Shown here: piece after piece, positions 58,048 to 64,000 of the stretch | Position numbering within the stretch: position 1 is the first letter of the stretch | Layout: every line of letters begins with the position of its first letter | DNA from: Ignavibacteriota bacterium | GTDB taxonomy: Bacteria > Bacteroidota > Ignavibacteria > UBA10030 > UBA6906 | Assembly (NCBI GenBank): GCA_016707525.1 | Contig: JADJHP010000003.1 | Span: 62,001-126,000 of the forward strand | Reading direction: 5' to 3' | Length of the DNA stretch: 64,000 nt | The notes under the pieces: model-generated | Told to the model about the DNA's origin: nothing | The model's input: only the letters and a program-made list of their open reading frames with translations | The model's database searches: none | Position numbers and translations under genes: made by a program

Positions 58048-59457
58048 TCAATGTGTCAGTTCCTGTTCGATGAGTTCCAGGGACTTTCCCTTGGTTTCAG
58101 GGACGCGGAACCAGACGAAGACAAAACCTGCGATACAGATGGCGGCATAGAGCCAGAACGTCCCTGATACGCCGAGGGCGGCGTTCAGGAAGGGGAAGGT
58201 GTACGTCAGGAGGAAGCAGGCGATCCAGAGCGCAGAGACCGCAACGGCAACGGCCGCCCCCCGGATCCTGTTCGGGAACAACTCCGAGATCAGGACCCAT
58301 GTGATCGGTGCAAGCGACATGGCATAGCTTGCGATGGCCAGGAGGACGAACGTGATCACCACCGGGCCCGTCCAGTGCAGCAGGTAGGCGAGACCGATGA
58401 GGATATGAAAGAGACCGATCCCGGCACACCCGATGAGCAACAGCGCGCGCCGTCCGAACCGGTCCACCGTGCCGAAGGCGATGAACGTGGCCACCATGTT
58501 CACGATGCCGGTGATGACGATATTAAAGAGGATCGAACTCACCCCGTACCCGGCGGTGCGGAAGATCTCTTCCGCATAGTTGAAGATCACATTGATGCCG
58601 CTCCACTGTTGCAGCACGGCGAGGGTGACACCGACGAAGAGGATGCTGCGCACACCGGGGGCAAGGAGGTCGCGGAAGTGCACCTGCCGTACCTCTTCCG
58701 TGGCGATGGTCTCCTGGATCGTGGCACATTCCGCTGCTGCGTACGCTTCACCACCGATGCGCCGCAGGACCTCCCGGGCGCGGTCCACGGCACCGTTCTT
58801 GATCAGCCAGCGTGGACTTTCGGGAATGGCGAGTGATCCGAGAAAGAAGGCAACCGCGGGGATCGCGACCACCGTGAACATCCAGCGCCACCCTTCCTGT
58901 CCGTTCCACGACATGCGGATGAACTCCGCTGTTGCGGCATCCGGTACGGGTTCCGCGATGCGCCAGTTGACCACCTGCGCGGCGAGGACGCCGATGACGA
59001 TCGTGAACTGGTTCAGCGAGACCAGCCGCCCCCGCAGGTGGGCCGGGGCGATCTCGGCGATGTACATGGGTGAGAGTGCGCTGGCCATCCCGATCGCAAC
59101 GCCCCCGGCGATGCGCCAGGTGACGAACGCGGTGAAACTGCCCGCCCAGCCCGTCAGGATGGAGGAAGCGGCAAAGAGCACGGCCGACAACAGGAGCAGT
59201 CGTTTCCGTCCGAAGCGATCGCTCACGCCTCCTGTGAAGAGCGCGCCGAGCAGACACCCGAGGAGAGCGCAGCTATTGGCCCATCCGCGAACGGCCTCAT
59301 CCTCGAGCCCGAAGTACGGCTCAAAGAATGGCTTTGCTCCCCCGATCACCACCCAGTCGTACCCGAACAGCAGTCCGCCCATCGCGGCGACGGCGGAGAT
59401 GAGCCATACAAAACGCAGATCGAATGATGCAGAGAGGTCCTTCGAAGCTGATGTCAT
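58048..59457 (-). CDS. MFS sugar porter
   Basis: The 469-residue product is a 12-helix sugar porter: GGLLFGYDWVVIGG in TM1, the loop motif GGVSDRFGRKRLL, PMYIAEIAPAHLRGRLVSLNQ, PESPRWLIKNG, QQWSGINVIFNYAEEIF, and the terminal PETKGKSLELIE. These are sugar-transporter family signatures. It sits between the GH2-GH127 and GH27 genes, so it likely imports the monosaccharides they release, such as arabinose or galactose. Confidence 0.93.
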   Translation of the reverse strand: MTSASKDLSASFDLRFVWLISAVAAMGGLLFGYDWVVIGGAKPFFEPYFGLEDEAVRGWANSCALLGCLLGALFTGGVSDRFGRKRLLLLSAVLFAASSILTGWAGSFTAFVTWRIAGGVAIGMASALSPMYIAEIAPAHLRGRLVSLNQFTIVIGVLAAQVVNWRIAEPVPDAATAEFIRMSWNGQEGWRWMFTVVAIPAVAFFLGSLAIPESPRWLIKNGAVDRAREVLRRIGGEAYAAAECATIQETIATEEVRQVHFRDLLAPGVRSILFVGVTLAVLQQWSGINVIFNYAEEIFRTAGYGVSSILFNIVITGIVNMVATFIAFGTVDRFGRRALLLIGCAGIGLFHILIGLAYLLHWTGPVVITFVLLAIASYAMSLAPITWVLISELFPNRIRGAAVAVAVSALWIACFLLTYTFPFLNAALGVSGTFWLYAAICIAGFVFVWFRVPETKGKSLELIEQELTH

Positions 59458-59496
59458 AGCGATGTTCCGTTTGCAGTGTGACGTGGATCGGTCGTT

Positions 59497-61479
59497 TCAA
59501 TGGAGGGGGCGCACCCTGACGAACATGACGCCCCTGGCTGGCACGCGGTACGTCAACGACCCCGCGGCGGTACCGATATCCTTCTGCCGCCACAGATCGC
59601 GGAGAGTGTGCGTTCCCTGAAGTCCGAGCACGCTCCAGGATGCCGTCAGATCCCGGTCGATCTCATCGCGGTTGAAGAACCCGACGGCCTTCGAGCCGTC
59701 CTCCATTTCTTTCACCATCACGAACGTTTCCTCGTCGAGCGGGATCATCGCAGCGCTCTGTCCCAACGGGTCCTGGTTCACCTCGTTCACTTCAGGATTG
59801 CAGAGGATGTTGAGCGTGAAGGGATCGAGCCGGTTCATATCGCCGCTGAAAAAGAGCGGCGATGCCATCAGAGACCAGAGCGACATGTACACATACTGCA
59901 TGCGTGGCGGGACGGGTGTTGGTGTCGGTTCCCCTCCCGTAAATGCGCTCCCCACATACCCGATCTGAATATAGTCCGGATCGTTCCACGAGCCGGGGCC
60001 CGACCATGCACGATGCTCTGCGTTCTGGAGGGCGACCTCGAAGATCCGGTCAAGTTCGAATCCAAGATCACCCGCGGTCCGCCAGCATTGTCCACCCACG
60101 GCAGCACCCCACTCCCATACGTTGCCCATGCCGTACTGGCACAGATTCAACACGATGTCGCGGTCCTGCGAGGCCAGCACCTTGCCCATGATCTCGTAGG
60201 GCTTCCGGAGCGCGGCACGATCGGGATTATTTCCGGTGACCTCCGTGTAACTGCACCAGTCGTACTTCAGGAAGTCGAATCCCCATGCCGCGAACTGCTT
60301 CGCATCCTGTTCCTCATGGCCAAGTGTTCCTGAGAAACCCGCACAGGTGAGGCGGCCGGGCGACGTATAGATGCCGGCCTTCAATCCCAGTGCATGGATA
60401 TGATCCGTGAGGCCGCGCATCGAAGGAAAGTGTTTGTTCGGCAGGATGTTCCCCTGCGCATCACGCAGCGGGCCGACGCGGAGCGGATCGCTGTGCTGCG
60501 GCGCATTCATCCAGCAATCGTCGATGGACACATATTGATAGCCTGCGTCCGCCATGCCGCTGCGGACCATCACATCGGCCGCATCACGCATCAGTGCATC
60601 GGTCACGCGGTTGTAGTGCGCGTACCAGTGGTTCCAGCCCATGGGCGGCGTCAGCGCAAGCGTTGCGCCACTCACGATCCGGAACTGTGTGGAAGCGGAT
60701 CCCCGCGCGTTCGTCGCCGTGATCGTCACGCGGTGCGTCCCGGCCGCAGGAGCGGTGCCGCGGATGATCCCGGAAGAGGCGTCAAGCGTGAGTCCGGTCG
60801 GCAGGCTCACGGCTGTGAACTTCATCGGACGTTCGCCGGTGCATGGGATACGGTGGAGGAACGGGTGGCCGGGCCTGCATCCGATAACACGCGCACCATT
60901 GATGCGCGGGATCGGGCCCGGGGTCGGGGTCAGGAGGAACGGCTGTTCGGGGGCCGGCGTGAACGCCCGGGGCGGCACACCCGAATACAGGATCCGTGCA
61001 TCACACAGGTCCACGTGATCGTGGTCAATGCCATCCCCTGCATCCGTCGCCATGAGGATGAGCGTATCGATGCCGCGAAGATCGGTATCGATGGCCACCC
61101 CGCCCCTGCCTGTGCGAAGCGCACCGGACTCAAACAGGATCTTTCCGTCGCCGAGGAGCCGCACGCGTACGGACCCCGCGCCGTTACTGCTATCGTTCAC
61201 CCCGGCGATCGCACGGAAGCGCACCGCGGATCCGTGCAGGTCGATCCGAAGAATGGCACGTGCATGAGTGCCGACGCCCTTCCGGTACGTGACGCCTCCG
61301 AGGCGCAGCGGCGATCCATCGACGGAAGAATCGGCCCTGGGCCTCCCCCACCCCTGCCGGAGATGGGTAAGATCGAGAGCGCCCAGCCACACGGAATCCT
61401 GAGGGGCTGGAGGAATGGCTGAGGCTTCCGTGAACGAGCACGCGAGAATTACGAGGACGAGAAGGATACGGCGGGTCAC
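59497..61479 (-). CDS. Secreted alpha-galactosidase (NPCBM + GH27)
   Basis: The 660-residue product begins with a signal peptide (MTRRILLVLVILACSFTEAS), an NPCBM domain (about 30-190; GVTYRKGVGTHARAILRIDL), a short Ig-like/putative-Ig segment (LPTGLTLDASSGIIRGTAPA), and a GH27 catalytic barrel (TPPMGWNHWY, YVSIDDCW, GIYTSPG, nucleophile Asp in FLKYDWCSY). A C-terminal beta domain closes it. The GTG at 61479 has GGAG 8 bases upstream; a longer frame to 61533 lacks a ribosome site. With its neighbours it forms a glycan-use operon. Confidence 0.9.
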   Translation of the reverse strand: MTRRILLVLVILACSFTEASAIPPAPQDSVWLGALDLTHLRQGWGRPRADSSVDGSPLRLGGVTYRKGVGTHARAILRIDLHGSAVRFRAIAGVNDSSNGAGSVRVRLLGDGKILFESGALRTGRGGVAIDTDLRGIDTLILMATDAGDGIDHDHVDLCDARILYSGVPPRAFTPAPEQPFLLTPTPGPIPRINGARVIGCRPGHPFLHRIPCTGERPMKFTAVSLPTGLTLDASSGIIRGTAPAAGTHRVTITATNARGSASTQFRIVSGATLALTPPMGWNHWYAHYNRVTDALMRDAADVMVRSGMADAGYQYVSIDDCWMNAPQHSDPLRVGPLRDAQGNILPNKHFPSMRGLTDHIHALGLKAGIYTSPGRLTCAGFSGTLGHEEQDAKQFAAWGFDFLKYDWCSYTEVTGNNPDRAALRKPYEIMGKVLASQDRDIVLNLCQYGMGNVWEWGAAVGGQCWRTAGDLGFELDRIFEVALQNAEHRAWSGPGSWNDPDYIQIGYVGSAFTGGEPTPTPVPPRMQYVYMSLWSLMASPLFFSGDMNRLDPFTLNILCNPEVNEVNQDPLGQSAAMIPLDEETFVMVKEMEDGSKAVGFFNRDEIDRDLTASWSVLGLQGTHTLRDLWRQKDIGTAAGSLTYRVPARGVMFVRVRPLH

Positions 61480-61596
61480 GGTTGAGTCTCCGGCTGGAAA
61501 GTGATCAGGGATGTCGTGCGGTGGCTTCATCACAGCAATGTTACACCCGGTGCCCGGGGCGATCGGAACAGATGGATGTGGCGGACAGTGGCGAGA

Positions 61597-61986
61597 TCAG
61601 GGGCCGGGCACCACGGCTTTGCGGAGCCACGCGATGGCCTCATCCCTGTCGTTGAACACGCGTGCATTGAACCCCCGGTTGCGGCACGCGGTCTCATAGA
61701 ACTCTGCATGTTGACCGAGAGGCGTTCCCGGGGGAACGAGGACAGCTTCCCGGAAGCTCCGGTCGATCCCTTCCGCTTCGATACGCGATACGATGTCCAT
61801 CAGATCAATGATGGAGTGGCCTCCGGTGAGCGAGGCCAGGTTCGCGAGGAAGAGCAGGCTCTGGCGCTGAGATCCTTCGGCAAGCGCAGCGTAGAATGCG
61901 GCTTCCAGGTCGGTGGGAGCGACGACACCTTCATAGATCACTTCGATGATAGCGGGAGAACCGGAGACCTCGAGTTTCCAGGGCAT
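61597..61986 (-). CDS. SpoIIAA/STAS-like protein
   Basis: The 129-residue product has the alternating strand-helix pattern of the SpoIIAA-like (STAS-fold) family: VIYEGVVAPTDLEAAFYAAL, LLFLANLASLTGGHSIIDLM, VLVPPGTPLG, ARVFNDRDEAIAWL. Such single-domain proteins often act as binding partners or lipid-associated regulators. No phosphorylated Ser motif is obvious. It stands alone 117 bases upstream of the GH27 gene. Confidence 0.65.
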   Translation of the reverse strand: MPWKLEVSGSPAIIEVIYEGVVAPTDLEAAFYAALAEGSQRQSLLFLANLASLTGGHSIIDLMDIVSRIEAEGIDRSFREAVLVPPGTPLGQHAEFYETACRNRGFNARVFNDRDEAIAWLRKAVVPGP

Positions 61987-62141
61987 ACCGTAACTTTCTG
62001 TGTGGCTTCCCGGGAGGAGTGGCTATGCAGGTGAATGTACGCCGTGTTCTTGAGAGATGCAACGAGAGCCCGTGGACAGATGTCTCAGACGGATGCCGCA
62101 AACGGATGACCCCGGGCGTCGGGCAGCAGCGCTCCGGGCTC

Positions 62142-62170
62142 TTGCCTTTGGCCGCCGGCTTTAGTATTCT
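62142..62170 (+). promoter_or_regulatory. Promoter of the His-rich transporter gene
   Basis: TTGCCT (62142-62147) and TATTCT (62165-62170) are separated by exactly 17 bases, about 20 bases before the start codon. Confidence 0.4.
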
Positions 62171-62190
62171 GAGTGGTCGTTTCCTTTCAC

Positions 62191-62913
62191 ATGGACCACA
62201 TGAACAGCGATCTGTATACCCTCATCGGCACTGCCGCATCACTCGGTTTCATCCACACCCTTGTCGGGCCGGATCACTATGTGCCGTTCGTCGCTATGGC
62301 CCGCGCGGGCAAATGGAGCCGGCTCAAGACGTTGTACGTGACGGTACTCTCCGGCCTCGGCCATGTAGGGAGTTCCATCCTCCTCGGAGCGGTCGGGATC
62401 GCATTGGGCAGTGCACTGTCGCATCTTGAGTGGGTCGAATCGATACGCGGTGAGGTTGCGGCATGGATGCTGACCGGCTTCGGACTGGCATACATGGTCT
62501 GGGGGATCTGGCACGGGATCCGCTCCCGCCCGCATTCCCATGCACACGCCCATGCAGATGGCGCGGTGCACGAGCACACGCACACGCATCACTCAGCGCA
62601 CGCGCATCCCCATGAACACGGCAAGCCCGCGAACCTGACGCCCTGGATCATCTTCAGCATCTTTGTCTTCGGCCCGTGCGAGCCGCTGATCCCGTTGCTC
62701 ATGTATCCCGCGGCCATCCACTCGTCGCTCGGCGTGGCCCTCGTTGCGACGGTCTTCGCCCTTACAACGATCGCAACGATGCTCGGCATGGTCTTCCTCG
62801 GATTGGCCGGCGTCGAACTGATCCCCTTCCCCCGCCTCGAACGCTACATCCACGCCATGGCAGGCGGGATCATTGCCATGTCGGGGCTGAGCGTGCTCTT
62901 TCTTGGCCTCTAA
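62191..62913 (+). CDS. UreH/NiCoT-like membrane transporter with His-rich loop
   Basis: The 240-residue product has about six membrane helices. Near the N-terminus is HTLVGPDHYVPFVAM, an HxxxxD/H motif like the nickel/cobalt-binding signature of NiCoT and RcnA proteins. A cytoplasmic loop of about 25 residues is very His-rich (SHAHAHADGAVHEHTHTHH), typical for metal binding. It resembles UreH/RcnA-type nickel transporters; direction cannot be told. The ATG at 62191 is preferred over an in-frame GTG at 62173; neither has a strong ribosome site. Its stop codon is the first three bases of a 40-base palindrome. Confidence 0.82.
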   Translation: MDHMNSDLYTLIGTAASLGFIHTLVGPDHYVPFVAMARAGKWSRLKTLYVTVLSGLGHVGSSILLGAVGIALGSALSHLEWVESIRGEVAAWMLTGFGLAYMVWGIWHGIRSRPHSHAHAHADGAVHEHTHTHHSAHAHPHEHGKPANLTPWIIFSIFVFGPCEPLIPLLMYPAAIHSSLGVALVATVFALTTIATMLGMVFLGLAGVELIPFPRLERYIHAMAGGIIAMSGLSVLFLGL

Positions 62914-62950
62914 GAATTAAGAACTAAGAATTCTTAGTTCTTAATTCTTA
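62911..62950. repeat. Perfect 40-base palindrome shared by two convergent gene ends
   Basis: The first 20 bases (TAAGAATTAAGAACTAAGAA) are exactly complementary to the last 20, without a loop. The words AAGAATT and AAGAACT repeat within. The TAA at its left end stops the plus-strand transporter gene and the TAA on the minus strand at its right end stops the convergent gene. Confidence 0.95.
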
Positions 62951-64000
62951 TTTCGTCAGGCCAAGATACACGTACTCCACCGTCATCGCTTTCTGCGCAT
63001 GGATGCCGATCCGGTTGAGCCCCTGGAGCAACGACGGCTCAACGGAGAACTCGACCGACTTCTTCACATCGGGAAGTTGGCGGACCACCTTCTCGGGAAA
63101 GATCTGTGGAGCGGCGGGCATGTGGCCGTCCTGCAAGCGTATGCCATTGAAGAAGACCACCACATCCTCCAGCTCCATATCCTCCTTGCACTCGATCCGC
63201 AGCACCAGTGTCCGCGGAGGCATGGACTCTTTGACTCTCAGCTCTACAGTCTCGAGTTGAGCCTTGCGCAACGCGAGTGGAAGCTGCGATGTCAAGCTTA
63301 CGCCGGGCACCGGGAACCACGCCGGCGCAAGCGAGTACAGTTTGTCCTTCCCTTCCAACAGTGACGGATCGATCAGCTCATGCAGGACCTCCAGATCAGG
63401 TTCGATCCCTCCATCCCATGCCACGAAGTAGTTGAACAGGTAGATCCCGTCAGCGCCGTTGGCGTAGTGCAACGCAGCTGTTGCCCGCTTTTCCCCCGCG
63501 TCATCTGACGGTTCCCCATGGTGAACTCCTGCGCCGCATACACGGGCACAGGGCCGCAGACCGCCTTGAACTCGCGCGCATTGATGTCATTCTCGGTCGA
63601 CAGGAACGGTGCGATCGCAAGAACGTCGATCATGCCCTTCGTGCACCAGGTTGCCGGATCCACACCAAGATATGCGCACCCTTTGAGTGATGAAGGCACC
63701 CGGGCGGTAAGGAGTATCCGATGCCCGCGCGCAACCGAGATGCTGTCCACCACTCCCCTCACGCGGCCGACAAAGTCCGTCAGGATGCCTGCGAAGTGGG
63801 TCATCGAATCCGGCTTCAGCGGAAAATAGTACGGGAAACGCATGAAGTCGAGTTCAAAGCCGTCCATGTCGTACCGCTCAAGCGCTTCCCTCACGAGGGA
63901 GTAGAAGTATGCACGCACCTCGGGCACCGCGTAGTTTAGGGCCTCTTTTCCCCAGCCGGCATATCCCCCCACCCGCCACTCCGGGTGGGCCTTCCAGAAA
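62948..64000 (-). pseudogene. Glycosyl-hydrolase-like (GHL10 type) gene, frameshifted and cut by window edge
   Basis: The upstream part reads in from the window end (FWKAHPEWRVGGYAGWG, ALERYDMDGFELDFMRFPYY), as in GHL10-like putative glycoside hydrolases. In a G run at 63493-63497 (plus-strand C run) one base appears missing: with six bases instead of five the frame would read through QMTRGEKRATAALHYANGAD into the second part. That part continues to the TAA at 62948 with a beta-rich end. Uncorrected, the first part ends at 63373. An assembly error is possible. Confidence 0.75.

Noticed and set aside
62025..62430. A plus-strand frame with a good AGGAG site before ATG at 62025
   Set aside because: It runs out of frame through the His-rich transporter gene and turns into Arg/His-rich low-quality sequence; the ribosome site may be chance or a remnant.

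Overview
The window is one 64 kb piece of a GC-rich bacterial chromosome. I identify about 56 protein-coding genes, one tRNA, one attenuator leader peptide and no rRNA or CRISPR. Most genes lie on the minus strand in long, tightly overlapping operons, with many ATGA start/stop overlaps. The gene content fits a heterotrophic, oxygen-exposed member of the Bacteroidota/Chlorobi/Ignavibacteria (FCB) side of the tree: full SUF cluster with an Rrf2 regulator, superoxide dismutase, complete C5 heme pathway with HemG-type oxidase, DUF6132 and DUF2892 small proteins, many hybrid sensor kinases, and glycoside hydrolases. This placement is inferred from gene content only. Two apparent frameshifts sit in homopolymer runs, so some may be assembly errors.

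Layout. 1-900: a lipoprotein cut by the window edge and a tRNA-Pro whose 5' end is duplicated around a small hairpin-rich insert. 893-5.9 kb: a MASE1 histidine kinase, convergent with a minus-strand operon (33-aa basic protein, folP, cdaA, pcm, miaA). 6.0-14.9 kb: an eleven-gene iron-sulfur operon (Rrf2 regulator, iscS, unknown gene, sufB, sufC, sufD, sufS, sufU, sufT, A-type carrier, SOD). 15.0-16.1 kb: a secreted dienelactone-hydrolase-like enzyme set between copies of a GC-rich palindromic repeat. 16.1-25.8 kb: heme operon ccsA/hemX-hemACDEHGBL. 25.8-29.3 kb: acetyl-CoA synthetase and a proline-rich protein whose C-terminus resembles GvpL/GvpF. 29.5-31.5 kb (plus strand): an ECF sigma factor, its zinc-finger anti-sigma factor and four small membrane or thiol proteins. 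31.5-41.4 kb: frameshifted amino-acid permease, AI-2E-type transporter with a cNMP-binding partner, large hybrid kinase, DUF6599-like protein, Tat-exported Fe-S aldo/keto reductase, and a long-chain acyl-CoA ligase.

41.5-49.2 kb: the tryptophan operon trpEGDCF-aroF-trpBA. It is preceded by a textbook attenuator: a consensus-like promoter, a 27-aa leader peptide with three adjacent Trp codons, mutually exclusive hairpins and a terminator. 49.2-53.7 kb: a 1466-aa CHASE-containing hybrid kinase. 53.8-61.5 kb: a glycan-use cluster with a fused GH2-GH127 enzyme, a sugar porter and an NPCBM-GH27 alpha-galactosidase. 61.6-64 kb: a SpoIIAA-like protein, a His-rich nickel-transporter-like membrane protein, and a frameshifted glycosyl-hydrolase-like gene running off the end.

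The most rewarding signals are the trp attenuator, a class of perfect palindromes built from short reiterated words at gene ends (one supplies the stop codons of two convergent genes), the interrupted tRNA-Pro locus, the GH2-GH127 fusion, the sigma-factor operon of small redox proteins, and the probable dual-start SOD.
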